A DNA stretch of 64,000 bases, from positions 620,001-684,000 of the forward strand of contig NZ_JBHRSH010000001.1 of assembly GCF_042643165.1 (NCBI RefSeq), given 5' to 3'. Below the pieces are notes generated by a model that saw only the letters and a list, made by a program, of their open reading frames with translations, had not been told where the DNA came from and searched no databases. The DNA comes from Hyphococcus aureus (lineage in GTDB: Bacteria > Pseudomonadota > Alphaproteobacteria > Caulobacterales > Parvularculaceae). Each line of letters starts with the position of its first letter. The stretch's first letter is position 1. The position numbers were made by a program, and so were the translations under genes. Positions 27,067 to 35,960 of the stretch are shown here, in pieces.

Positions 27067-29003
27067 AGGATCGCCGCAATCGGATCGACATCGTCCCGCT
27101 GCGGCGCATAAGTCGGCGGCGGCAGCGCCCGTGAAAAAATCTCTCGCCAGATGACGGCAGGCGCGTGACCGCCAGTAATATTATCCATGGGCTTATTGTC
27201 GTCGCGGCCAATCCAGACGACTCCGACAAGGCCGCCGGCATGACCCGCAAACCAGGCGTCTCGGCTCTCCTGCGACGTGCCGGTTTTGCCGGCGACGCGA
27301 TAGCCGGGAATGCCGGCCGCCCGGCCCGTCCCCCATGCCACAACGCTCGCCATCATGTCGTTCGTTTCGGCAATGGCGCTCGCAGGCGCGGCTTCCTCGA
27401 CGATTGATCCTTTGCGCTGATACACCAGATCACCATCTACAGTTTCGATGCGCTCAATAACATGGGGCTCCACTCTGAAGCCGCCATTGGCGAATGGCGC
27501 ATAGGCGACGGCAAGCTCCAGCGGCGACACCGCATCGACACCGAGCGCCAACGATGGACCGGATGTAAGCGCGCCCGCCCAGCCCATACGGCGTGCGGTT
27601 TCGCGCACAAAAGCGCGCCCCGTCCGCTCCTGCACACGCAAAGCGGCGCTGTTCAACGAGCGCGCCAAGGCTTCGCGCAAGCTAACCTCGCCATAATATT
27701 TGTCTTTGTAATTGCCGGGCGTATAGGCGCCGATCTCAATCGGCGCATCGAGCACTTGCGAGTCCGGCGTTTCGCCGCGCATCAGCCCCGCAAGGTAAAC
27801 AAAAGGCTTGAACGCCGAGCCTGGTTGACGCTTCGCCTGGGTCGCCCGGTTATACTGGCTTTTGGCGTAATCGCGGCCGCCGATCATGCCGCGCACTGCG
27901 CCTTCTGAGTCGATAATGATCGCCGCAGCCTCAACACCACCGAGATTTTCGCCCGCCATCGCCATCCCTGCGATCAGGCCGGTTTCCGCCGCCGCCTGCA
28001 CTCTTGGATCGAAGGTGGTGCGAACGATGAAATCAGCGTCAACATCCGCCGTCAGCGCACGCACTTGCTTCAAGGCGTGATCGACAAAATACGGCGCGGC
28101 CTCAAATCGCGGCGCGGCAAGGAGCACTGGCGCCGCGATCGCCGCATCAGCTTCCGCCCGCGAAAGAAACCTGGCGGACACCATTTGCTCAATCACCAGA
28201 CGGCCGCGCTTTCCTGAGTCTTCCGGATTGGATGTGGGCGAATAGCGTGATGGCGCTTTCAAGAGCCCGGCAAGCACGGCAGCTTCGCCGACCGACACAT
28301 AACGCGCGGATTTTCCAAAATAGCGGTAACTGGCTGCGTCTACGCCATAGGCGCCGGCGCCAAAATAAACCCGATTGAGATAAAGCGTGAGAATTTCGTC
28401 TTTTGTGAATTTCTGCTCCAGCCAGAAAGCCAGCATCAATTCCTGAATCTTACGCTTCATCGTCTGGTCGCTTGAAAGAAAGACATTCTTCGCAAGCTGT
28501 TGGGTTATCGTTGAACCACCTTGCCGCACCGCGCCTTCATTTGCATTAACGATCAGGGCACGAATAATTGAGACCGGATTAGCGCCGAAGTGGTGATAAA
28601 AATTCCGGTCTTCGACCGCCATCACGGCTTCCGGCACATGATCGGGCAATTGCGATAGACGTAATGGCGCGCCCTGCGCGACGCCCTGCAACATGATGGG
28701 CGCCCCATCTGCAGCGAGGAGCGTCACCCGAGGCCCGCCGCCTTCGCGCCACAGGCCCGCTGTATCCGGAAGATCACTGGCGAAATAGGCGAAAAGCGCA
28801 GCCAGCCCGATCAGCGCTGTGAAGGCGAAAACGCCAAGCTCTGTTGCGGCGCGCGCGAAAGGTTCAAACCGGTTGGCGGCGCGTTTCCGTTTGCGGCGGG
28901 ACGCGCCTGTGCGCCGGCGCCGCGCATAGGCTCCCCCGCCCCGCTTTGCAGCGGGCTTGCGTTTCGTCGATTTCTTGCGCTTTCGGGCCGCCATAGGCCT
29001 CAT
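27051..29003 (-). CDS. Class A penicillin-binding protein (PBP1 type)
   Basis: A 650-residue bifunctional peptidoglycan synthase. It has a very basic cytoplasmic tail (about residues 5-45), one membrane anchor (about 55-75), a GT51 glycosyltransferase with catalytic Glu131 in 'VEDRNFYHHFG' and 'GGSTITQQLAKN', then a transpeptidase with SAFK (Ser396), SLN (449-451) and KTG (573-575). All active residues are present. Start positions 29003 and 28994 are both possible; neither has a strong ribosome site. It is divergent from the TetR gene. Confidence 0.93.
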   Translation of the reverse strand: MRPMAARKRKKSTKRKPAAKRGGGAYARRRRTGASRRKRKRAANRFEPFARAATELGVFAFTALIGLAALFAYFASDLPDTAGLWREGGGPRVTLLAADGAPIMLQGVAQGAPLRLSQLPDHVPEAVMAVEDRNFYHHFGANPVSIIRALIVNANEGAVRQGGSTITQQLAKNVFLSSDQTMKRKIQELMLAFWLEQKFTKDEILTLYLNRVYFGAGAYGVDAASYRYFGKSARYVSVGEAAVLAGLLKAPSRYSPTSNPEDSGKRGRLVIEQMVSARFLSRAEADAAIAAPVLLAAPRFEAAPYFVDHALKQVRALTADVDADFIVRTTFDPRVQAAAETGLIAGMAMAGENLGGVEAAAIIIDSEGAVRGMIGGRDYAKSQYNRATQAKRQPGSAFKPFVYLAGLMRGETPDSQVLDAPIEIGAYTPGNYKDKYYGEVSLREALARSLNSAALRVQERTGRAFVRETARRMGWAGALTSGPSLALGVDAVSPLELAVAYAPFANGGFRVEPHVIERIETVDGDLVYQRKGSIVEEAAPASAIAETNDMMASVVAWGTGRAAGIPGYRVAGKTGTSQESRDAWFAGHAGGLVGVVWIGRDDNKPMDNITGGHAPAVIWREIFSRALPPPTYAPQRDDVDPIAAILHAGG

Positions 29004-29177
29004 CCATCGAATCTTGTGGTTAACGACAGGTAAACGCGCCTATGGATGCGCCCTCAGATGTTCCGTCTACACCTGATTTGCGCCATACTGCCCTATCGCG
29101 GTCCGGCGGAAACAGGACCGCCGGGCGCCGCTCTCAGCGCCCAGCAAAAGAGATAACAGGGGTGAAAAGGGATCAGC

Positions 29178-29801
29178 ATGTCAGAAGCGGCGACGGCGGA
29201 CGCGACGCTCGATGAAAAAACTGAAGCGATTGTGGAGGCTGCTAGAAAGACTTTTCTGACGCGCGGCTTCGATTCTGCGAGCATGGACCAGATCGCGCTG
29301 ACGGCCGGCGTTTCGAAACGTACGGTCTATAATCGGTTTCGCTCCAAGGAAGAGCTGTTCGGCGCCGCCATTGCGGAAAGCTGCAAGGACCTTCTTCCTG
29401 TCAATGTGGACGACATCGAAGCCAGCTTGCCGCCTGCGGCGCTGATCCGCGCCCTGGGCCGCCAGTTCCTTCAGGGTGTCTTGCGGCCGGAAACGCTTTC
29501 CCTGCGCCGGATCGCCACTTTCGAAGCGGGCCGGAATCCAGCCATCGGGAAAACCTACCTTGAACATAGCGCGGAGTGGATGGTGAAGAGATGCGCGCCG
29601 ATCCTTGCGCGTCTCGCCGCCCGCGGAGCCTTCAAGATCGACGATCCCGAAAAAGCGATCTGGCAACTCGGCGCCTTGCTCACCGAGCCCTTATACACGC
29701 GAGTGTTGCTTGGCGAGGCGCCGAAAGATCTTGAGACCGCCATCGATCAGCAGATTGAACGCGGCGTCATCGCCTTCACGAAAATTTACGGCGCTGACTG
29801 A
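29178..29801 (+). CDS. TetR/AcrR family transcriptional regulator
   Basis: A 207-residue repressor-type protein. The N-terminal DNA-binding domain has 'ILEAARKTFLTRGFDSASM'-like spacing, seen here as 'IVEAARKTFLTRGFDSASMD' and 'IALTAGVSKRTVYNRFRSKE' (about residues 15-62), followed by a TetR C-terminal helical ligand domain. The natural ligand and target are not evident; the divergent neighbour is the penicillin-binding protein gene, so it may regulate that gene or itself. AAGGG precedes the ATG. Confidence 0.9.
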   Translation: MSEAATADATLDEKTEAIVEAARKTFLTRGFDSASMDQIALTAGVSKRTVYNRFRSKEELFGAAIAESCKDLLPVNVDDIEASLPPAALIRALGRQFLQGVLRPETLSLRRIATFEAGRNPAIGKTYLEHSAEWMVKRCAPILARLAARGAFKIDDPEKAIWQLGALLTEPLYTRVLLGEAPKDLETAIDQQIERGVIAFTKIYGAD

Positions 29802-29834
29802 GTTCAACCCGCCGCCTGAAACCAAGACAAAACA

Positions 29835-29863
29835 AAACCGGCGCAGCTTTGCTGCGCCGGTTT
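29835..29863. terminator. Bidirectional terminator between the TetR and OmpA-like genes
   Basis: A perfect 13-base stem (29835-29847 with 29851-29863) and 3-base loop lie between two convergent genes. On the minus strand it is followed by TTTTGTTTTG, which fits termination of the ompA-like transcript; on the plus side only TTT follows. Confidence 0.88.
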
Positions 29864-29888
29864 CGAATATGCAGTCGTGATTTCGTCC

Positions 29889-31040
29889 TTACTCGAACGA
29901 AATCACAACATCCGCACGACGGTTGAGCGGCTCACGCACGCCATCAGGCGTCGGCTTGGCAGGGTTCGTCTCACCAAACGCTTCGAGGCGAATGCTGTCA
30001 GCCGGAACGCCGTTAGCGATCAGGCCATCACGCACCGCGCGAGCGCGACGTTCGGAAAGCGCCTGGTTGTAAGCGGAACTACCGGAAGTATCGGTGTTGC
30101 CTGCAACGACGACTGTCTCGATGTCGTTTTCAAGAGCGCGCGCAGCGGCTTCCTGAACGAGGGTCGAGGCTTGCGGCGTCAGGTTCGACTTGTCGTAGTC
30201 GAAATAGACCGTGAAGTTGATCGGGTCGAGATCAGCGGCCTGGCTCTCCACAACTTGCGGCGGGCAGGAAGCTGAAACCGGAACGCTGGAACCATCCCAG
30301 CAATCCTTGTACTCAACCGCAGGCGCTGCAGCCGCGCCAAAGTTCCAGCGCAGACCAGCAAACAGGCTATGCGCCTTGTTTGAGGTTTCGAACTCTGCAG
30401 GAACGCCGATCAGCGTGCCGTCATACTCGCCCTTGCCGGTGCGGAAGTAGCGGTAAGAGAAGTCAAGCGCGAGACCTTCAGCGAGGTTGAATGCGAGACC
30501 CGCAATACCCTGGAAGGCCGGCTGGAAGTTCGATGCGCCATAGGCGATGCCGCCCGGCAACGGAACACCGGCGGCGTTTGCGCCAACAATGTCATGGTCG
30601 ATATGAGCGATACCGCCGCCGAAGCCGACATAAGGCGTCGCGACGGAAGAACCCGTGTTGAAGTCATAGAGGAAATTCACCATCAGCGCTTTCGTGGTGG
30701 TGGAGCCGGAAATCGTGCCAGCCGGCCAGCCAGAGAAACCGGCGCCGTCCGGATTGATCGCATCAATGCTATTGTCGCGATAAGAAAATTCAAGCTCTGT
30801 GCGGTAGTTGCCGCCCCAAGCCTTACCGATCGCTGCGTAAACGCCAATGCCGTTGTCATAGTCAGCGCTTGAATCGAAGGCATACGCCCCGCCGCCGCCT
30901 GGCTGGTCATTGGTGACATCCTGGTCGCCCATGTAATTCAGGCCAGCGCCGATCGCGCCGTAAAGGCCTTCGTAAGCCTGAGCAGCAGGCGCAACTGCCA
31001 GAGCCGCCGCCGCCGCGAGCAAAGTCGTCTTGAGTTTCAT
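29889..31040 (-). CDS. OmpA family outer membrane protein
   Basis: A 383-residue protein with a signal peptide (cut after AQA near residue 22), an N-terminal eight-strand beta-barrel of about 210 residues, a short cysteine-containing linker ('CWDGSSVPVSASCP'), and a C-terminal OmpA domain (about 265-383) binding peptidoglycan. The latter shows 'FTVYFDYDKSNLTP', 'VVAGNTDTSG', 'LSERRARAVRDGL' and 'NRRADVVISF'. AGGAGG lies 6 bases before the second of two adjacent ATGs, which is used. It probably anchors the outer membrane to the wall. Confidence 0.92.
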   Translation of the reverse strand: MKLKTTLLAAAAALAVAPAAQAYEGLYGAIGAGLNYMGDQDVTNDQPGGGGAYAFDSSADYDNGIGVYAAIGKAWGGNYRTELEFSYRDNSIDAINPDGAGFSGWPAGTISGSTTTKALMVNFLYDFNTGSSVATPYVGFGGGIAHIDHDIVGANAAGVPLPGGIAYGASNFQPAFQGIAGLAFNLAEGLALDFSYRYFRTGKGEYDGTLIGVPAEFETSNKAHSLFAGLRWNFGAAAAPAVEYKDCWDGSSVPVSASCPPQVVESQAADLDPINFTVYFDYDKSNLTPQASTLVQEAAARALENDIETVVVAGNTDTSGSSAYNQALSERRARAVRDGLIANGVPADSIRLEAFGETNPAKPTPDGVREPLNRRADVVISFE

Positions 31041-31297
31041 CATTCCCCTCCTCAGGTGGACCATAGACAGGCCGCCAGACCATAAGGACACGGGCGGCTT
31101 CCGGTGAATTTCAACTTTCCGTAGCGCCTTTGCACAACGAAATATAGTCTGGAGTCATCGAATTTGCGTCAAACCCCTCATATCCCATTAACGATGTTGC
31201 ATCAACGCATCGCCCCGGGCAACCTCCAGACACTTCGCGCCCGGAAAGGTTGCACCATGATGTCGCTTTCCAGCCCTTAAAACGAAGAAAGGCCATT

Positions 31298-32659
31298 ATG
31301 TCGCGCCCGTTTCTCGCTGCTTTTTTATTCTTGATTTCCAGCCCCTTGGCTGTTGCGGAAGGAAAAAACGCCACCCTCCTCCACGAGGTCCAGCAAGACG
31401 TCTCGGCCGCGCGAATTGAAGCCGACATCACCCGGCTCGCCGGTTTCGGCACCCGGCACACCCTATCGGACACACAATCCGAAACCCGCGGGATCGGCGC
31501 CGCCCGGCGATGGATAAAATCGGAGTTCGAGGCCATTTCGAGGGCCTGTGGCGGCTGCCTTGAGGTCATCTATGTGAGCGATTTTGTTGAGGGCGAGCCG
31601 CGCATTCCCGACCGCACCGAAGTGGTGAACGTGATCGCCATCCAGCGCGGCGCGCTCGATCCAGACAGGATTGTCATGATGAGCGGGGATATCGACTCCA
31701 GAGTGAGCGACCCGCTTGACGGAACATCGGACAGCCCGGGCGCCAATGACAATGCGTCGGGCATGGCCGGCGTTCTTGAGGCGGCGCGCGTCCTATCGAA
31801 CCGGAAATTCGCCGGCACGATTGTCTACGCCGGTCTTTCCGGTGAGGAGCAGGGGCTCTTCGGCGGCAAGATTCTCGCTAAATATGCCGGCGAGCAGGGC
31901 TGGCGCATCAAGGCGGTTCTCAACAACGACATGATCGGCAATATTGAGGGCGTTGACGGCGTCATCGACAATTCCACCGCCCGGGTTTTTTCCGAAGGCG
32001 TGCGCGCCGTAGAAACCCCGGAAGAAGCCAGAATCAGGCGTTTCACCGGCGGCGAGGTCGATTCCGCCTCCCGCAATCTCGCCCGTTATATTGATCAGCT
32101 TGCGGATAAATTTGTTCCGAATCTCGACGTCATGATGGTCTACCGCCTGGACCGGTTTTCAAGAGGCGGCCATCACCGCCCCTTCAACGAGGCCGGCATG
32201 CCGGGCGTCAGAATCATGGAGACGCACGAAAACTACATGCGCCAGCATCAAGACCTTCGCAGTGAAAATGGCGTCGCCTATGGCGACGTTCTGTCAGGCG
32301 TCAATTTCGATTACGCCCGCAAGCTCACGTCGCTGAATGTCATTGCGCTCGCGGCGATGGCGTCGGCTCCGCCTTTCCCCGCCGGAGTGGAAATTGAAGG
32401 CGCGGTTCAACCCTCGACAACGCTGAAATGGCGCAAACCGTCCGGACGCGCTGCACGCAATCTCGCTGGGTATCGCATCCATTGGCGGCTGACAGACGCA
32501 CCGCAATGGACCAACAGTATTGATGTCGGAGACGTATCCGAGTTCACGCTTGAGAATATCGTGATCGACAATTACTTTTTCGGCGTCTCGTCTGTGGCGA
32601 CGGATGGCGCAGAAAGCCCTGTGGTCTTTCCCGGCCCGGCTGGCGCTTTCGGCGAATAA
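31298..32659 (+). CDS. Secreted M28 family metallopeptidase
   Basis: A 453-residue exported peptidase: signal peptide (residues 1-20), zinc peptidase domain and a fibronectin-like C-terminal segment (about 365-450). The metal region reads 'GDIDSRVSDPL' then 'GANDNASG' (Asp151), 'SGEEQGLFGG' (catalytic Glu183), 'NNDMIGN' (Asp211) and 'METHENY'. In most M28 enzymes the first ligand is His in an HxD motif; here it is Asp131. AAAGG lies 6 bases before the ATG. It is divergent from the ompA-like gene. Confidence 0.85.
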   Translation: MSRPFLAAFLFLISSPLAVAEGKNATLLHEVQQDVSAARIEADITRLAGFGTRHTLSDTQSETRGIGAARRWIKSEFEAISRACGGCLEVIYVSDFVEGEPRIPDRTEVVNVIAIQRGALDPDRIVMMSGDIDSRVSDPLDGTSDSPGANDNASGMAGVLEAARVLSNRKFAGTIVYAGLSGEEQGLFGGKILAKYAGEQGWRIKAVLNNDMIGNIEGVDGVIDNSTARVFSEGVRAVETPEEARIRRFTGGEVDSASRNLARYIDQLADKFVPNLDVMMVYRLDRFSRGGHHRPFNEAGMPGVRIMETHENYMRQHQDLRSENGVAYGDVLSGVNFDYARKLTSLNVIALAAMASAPPFPAGVEIEGAVQPSTTLKWRKPSGRAARNLAGYRIHWRLTDAPQWTNSIDVGDVSEFTLENIVIDNYFFGVSSVATDGAESPVVFPGPAGAFGE

Positions 32660-32691
32660 GGGGATTCTTCGCACACGCACAAACGCAAGCG

Positions 32692-32719
32692 TGCACAAGG
32701 GTTCTGCACAGATTGCACA
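32692..32719. repeat. Three TGCACA copies upstream of the 42-residue gene
   Basis: TGCACA occurs at 32692, 32705 and 32714 within 28 bases, in the gap between the M28 peptidase and the small membrane gene. The spacing is 13 and 9 bases. It could be a regulator binding site or chance. Confidence 0.35.
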
Positions 32720-32847
32720 ACCTATTTGGGAATGATGCATAAAGCGCACGCGCTGCGCAAATCACACATGATCTTTCCTGTAGAAATATAGTTACCGTTC
32801 GTTTAGGCTCCGCTGCGGGGAAACCAATCAAACGTGGGGTGACCAAC

Positions 32848-32976
32848 ATGAAAGCTTTACTCTGGCTTATTCTTCTGGTGCTGGCGGCTGTCGGCATTGC
32901 GTCTATCGTCGATTATTTCGATCTCTATGACGTGCCGATGGTGGAAGTTTCCAAGCAGGAAACAATCACAGAATAA
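32848..32976 (+). CDS. 42-residue single-span membrane peptide
   Basis: A very short gene: a hydrophobic segment (MKALLWLILLVLAAVGIASI) followed by an acidic tail (VDYFDLYDVPMVEVSKQETI and two more residues). GGGG stands 9 bases before the ATG, and a strong terminator hairpin begins 8 bases after the stop. This flanking makes a genuine independent gene likely. It may be a small inner-membrane protein or an uncleaved signal anchor. It is not recognisable as a known family, and a link to the B12 genes downstream is only positional. Confidence 0.6.
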   Translation: MKALLWLILLVLAAVGIASIVDYFDLYDVPMVEVSKQETITE

Positions 32977-32983
32977 TCTTTGC

Positions 32984-33037
32984 ACGCCCTGAAGCTCACA
33001 AGGCATGGCTTGTGCTGCTTCAGGGCGTGTTCTATTT
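32984..33037 (+). terminator. Terminator after the 42-residue gene
   Basis: A 12-base stem (32984-32995 with 33017-33028) encloses a second inner stem CACAAG/CTTGTG, and GTTCTATTT follows. It separates the small gene from the riboswitch transcript. Confidence 0.85.
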
Positions 33038-33045
33038 ACCCAACA

Positions 33046-33205
33046 TGACGGTGCTCCCTTAACGGGAGAGAATAGGGAACGCGGTGAAAATCCGCGGCTG
33101 TGCCCGCAACTGTAAGCGGTGAGGCGCCCGCCAAACGCCACCGGATAAATCATTCGGGAAGGCGGCGACGCGCTGGAGATCCGTGAGTCAGGAGACCTGC
33201 CGTCA
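33046..33205 (+). promoter_or_regulatory. Cobalamin (B12) riboswitch
   Basis: All landmarks of the AdoCbl-type aptamer are present in order: a closing P1 stem TGACGG (33046-33051) with CCGTCA (33200-33205), AGGGAA, GCGGTGAAAATCCGC, the core GCTGTGCCCGCAACTGTAAGC, GGGAAGG, and the B12 box GAGTCAGGAGACCTGCC (33184-33200). It lies 84 bases before btuB. High B12 would be expected to shut off the uptake operon. Confidence 0.97.
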
Positions 33206-33253
33206 CTGTCGTCTCTCGCCCGGCCGGGACCAGCCGGAACGAGCGGCTTTGTC

Positions 33254-33296
33254 CGTCATGACGACCTTTTGAAACGAAAGGAAACGTCATGACGAC
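33254..33296 (+). repeat. Repeated start-codon sequence between riboswitch and btuB
   Basis: The 12-base sequence CGTCATGACGAC occurs at 33254-33265 and again at 33285-33296, where its ATG is the btuB start. The core CGTCATGACG is self-complementary, so the two copies could pair with each other and hide the start. The upstream copy opens a 4-codon reading frame (M-T-T-F-stop) out of frame with btuB. Confidence 0.6.
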
Positions 33297-35148
33297 AGGC
33301 CCATGGGCGGCCAAGCCGCCCTTATTCAAAATCTCACTGCCTCGCCTCACACTAATAGCTGTGATCGCCGCCAGCGCGCCGGGCGCCGCACTGGCGCAGA
33401 CTGAACGTGATGACGAAATCATTGTCTCCGCCTTGCGCACGCCCACATCCCTCGCCGACACTGGCTCCGCCGTTTCCGTCATCACGGCGGATATGATCCG
33501 TACACAGCAATATGCCTTCGTCGCAGACGCGTTGAAGGACGCCGCGGGCGTTTCCCTGGCGCGCAATGGCGGCGCGGGGGCCGCATCGACAATACGGCTG
33601 CGCGGCGCCGCCAGCGGCCAAACCCTCGTCATCATTGACGGCGTTATCGCAAATGATCCGGCCGCGCCCCAGGGCGGATTCAACTTCGCCAATCTCGGCG
33701 CCGACAGCATTGACCGGATCGAAATTCTGCGCGGGCCCCAAAGCTTACTCTATGGGGCGGACGCTATTGGCGGCGTTATCGCAATCGAAACTAAAAAAGA
33801 GAATGGCGTCGATGCTTTTATTGAGGGCGGCTCGCGCGGCAGCGTACGCGGAGGCGTTGCCGTGGGCGGCGCGACTGACAAGGCCTATGGCCGCCTGACC
33901 GTAGACGGCGTCACCACAGATGGGATATCGCGCGCCGCGGGCGGCGCTGAGACCGATGGCTACAAAAATGGCGAAGCAGCGTTTTCCGGCGGCGCCGTTT
34001 TGTCAGATTACTGGCGAACCGAAGCCGTCATTCGCGTGGGGCGCGCCAAAACCGAGATCGACGGCTTCCCGCCGCCGCTGTTTTCCTTTGCCGACACAAA
34101 CGATACGGAAACAACAAAGTCACATCTTGTTGCCGGAAAGCTCATACAGGACTTTCAGGGTTTTGATGGCGTGTTCAGCCTTTCCTACGCCCGCACGGAC
34201 AGGACGAATAAGGATCAGGACGTCGAAACATTTTCCGCCAGTGGAGAACGCCTGACCGCAGACTATGTCGGCGTTGTTAAACTCAGCGATCGTCTTCGCC
34301 TGATCGGCGGCGGAAAGTGGGAGGAGACAACCGCGCGGACAGATGGCGTTGACGAAACCGCAACCGCAGGCGCCGCATTTCTGGTGAGCGAAATAAAACC
34401 CACGGAAAGCGTTACTTTTTCCGCCGGCCTCAGGCGCGATGAATTTTCCAATTTCGACGGCGCGACAACCGCGCGGCTCTCCGCCGTCTGGCGTCTCGAC
34501 AATGACATGCGCCTGCGCGCCAGTTGGGGTCAGGGCTTTCGTGCGCCAAGCCTTTTTGAGCTCACCTATGACCAGTTCGGCATTCTTCCCAATCCGGATC
34601 TGCGACCAGAACGCGCAAACGGTTTTGACGCTGGGTTTGACTCTAAATTCGGCGGAGATGGAAAAGGACGCTTCAGCCTCACGCTCTTTCATACGCAGGT
34701 TAAAGACCAGATCGACTTCGACTTTGCCGGCAATGGCTATTTCAACATAGCCTCAACCCGCGCCCGCGGCGCAGAGCTTGAAGGCGGCTATGCATTGACG
34801 CCAACTCTGACGGTTGATCTGACCTACAGCTTTACCGACGCCATCAACAAAAACACAAGCGCGCAACTTTTACGCGTACCGAAGCATAAGGGAACGGCGA
34901 CCCTGAATATAACACCCGTTGAGCGATTGAAATTCTCGGCAAGTCTTCACGTCAACGGACGCGAGAACGATACGCCGTCGGCCAATGACAGCTTTGTGCG
35001 GGTTGATCTGCGCGCCGCCTATGACATCAACGACCAGTTTGAAATTTACGGCCGGATTGAGAACGCGTCGGATGCGGACTATCAGGATGTTTCCGGTTAT
35101 GGCGAGCCTGGCCTTTCGGCCTTCGCCGGATTGCGAGCCCACCTGTGA
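33289..35148 (+). CDS. btuB: TonB-dependent outer membrane receptor, probably BtuB (vitamin B12)
   Basis: A 619-residue TonB-dependent receptor: signal peptide ending near residue 36 (ALA-Q), TonB box region 'DDEIIVSA', plug domain with 'GVSLARNGGAGAASTIRLRG' and 'ILRGPQSLLYGADAIGGVI', then a 22-strand barrel. The signature 'GQGFRAPSLFELTY' and the ending 'FAGLRAHL' are present. The substrate assignment rests on the riboswitch upstream and the coupled ABC genes. AAAGGAAA precedes the ATG. The stop overlaps the start of the next gene. Confidence 0.92.
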   Translation: MTTGPWAAKPPLFKISLPRLTLIAVIAASAPGAALAQTERDDEIIVSALRTPTSLADTGSAVSVITADMIRTQQYAFVADALKDAAGVSLARNGGAGAASTIRLRGAASGQTLVIIDGVIANDPAAPQGGFNFANLGADSIDRIEILRGPQSLLYGADAIGGVIAIETKKENGVDAFIEGGSRGSVRGGVAVGGATDKAYGRLTVDGVTTDGISRAAGGAETDGYKNGEAAFSGGAVLSDYWRTEAVIRVGRAKTEIDGFPPPLFSFADTNDTETTKSHLVAGKLIQDFQGFDGVFSLSYARTDRTNKDQDVETFSASGERLTADYVGVVKLSDRLRLIGGGKWEETTARTDGVDETATAGAAFLVSEIKPTESVTFSAGLRRDEFSNFDGATTARLSAVWRLDNDMRLRASWGQGFRAPSLFELTYDQFGILPNPDLRPERANGFDAGFDSKFGGDGKGRFSLTLFHTQVKDQIDFDFAGNGYFNIASTRARGAELEGGYALTPTLTVDLTYSFTDAINKNTSAQLLRVPKHKGTATLNITPVERLKFSASLHVNGRENDTPSANDSFVRVDLRAAYDINDQFEIYGRIENASDADYQDVSGYGEPGLSAFAGLRAHL

Positions 35149-35960
35149 GGGTTTTTGTATTCGCAGTGTTACTGTTTCTTTCGCCCCTTGCAGCGATAGC
35201 AAAGCCACGCGCCGTTTCGCTGGACTATTGCTCAGATCAATATCTCCTGAAACTCGCCGATCCGTCGCAAATCACGGCCGTCTCCCGCGGCGCCGACAAG
35301 GATTATTCCTATATGCGGGAGGAGGCAGCGCCCTATAAAAAAATCCGGCCCTCTCTCGAAGAAGCAGCGCCGCTTGAACCGGACATTATTCTGCGTCAAT
35401 GGGGCGGCGGCGTTGAGGCCGAGCGCAACTTTTCCCGCTTCGGCGCCATCGTTGTGAGTCTTAGCTATCCGGAAGATTTTGACGGCGTGAAGGAAAACAT
35501 TCGCATAGCCGCTGGGGCGTTGGACCAACCCGAAAAAGGCGCGGCGCTGATTGCGGAAATGGAACGCAGGCTCGATGCGCTAAAGCCGCCTGAGACGCAC
35601 GCAAAGACAAAGGCGCTTTATGTTACGCCGGGCGGCGTCACCGCTGGCGCCCACACCATGATCAACGCCATGATGAACGCCGCCGGCGTCATCAATATCG
35701 CGGCGCAAGCCGGTCAGTCCTACTGGCCGGCCCTCCCCGCTGAAGCGGTGCTGTTGGACCCGCCCGAGCTGATGATTACAGGATTTTTTAACGCGGCCGA
35801 CGAACGCATCAATCACTGGTCCGCGGCGCGCCACCCCGCGCTTAGAAAGCTTTTTCAGAAAACACCGACAGTCAGCCTCGGCTCGGACATCATCAGCTGC
35901 GCCGCATGGTTCTCCGTTGACGCGGCCGAAGCCATTGCGGAAGGGGCGGCGCATCCATGA
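35145..35960 (+). CDS. btuF: Cobalamin ABC transporter substrate-binding protein (BtuF-like)
   Basis: A 271-residue periplasmic binding protein of the FecB/BtuF type with a signal peptide (residues 1-19) and the typical opening 'RAVSLDYCSDQYLLKLAD'. It delivers cobalamin from the periplasm to the BtuCD transporter. The start is GTG, overlapping the btuB stop (GTGA), so translation is coupled. The gene overlaps btuC by 4 bases at its end. Confidence 0.88.
   Translation: MRVFVFAVLLFLSPLAAIAKPRAVSLDYCSDQYLLKLADPSQITAVSRGADKDYSYMREEAAPYKKIRPSLEEAAPLEPDIILRQWGGGVEAERNFSRFGAIVVSLSYPEDFDGVKENIRIAAGALDQPEKGAALIAEMERRLDALKPPETHAKTKALYVTPGGVTAGAHTMINAMMNAAGVINIAAQAGQSYWPALPAEAVLLDPPELMITGFFNAADERINHWSAARHPALRKLFQKTPTVSLGSDIISCAAWFSVDAAEAIAEGAAHP

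Noticed and set aside
29020..29034. CtrA-like site TTAA-N7-TAAA between the PBP and TetR genes
   Set aside because: One half-site is imperfect and no second site supports it; chance is likely.
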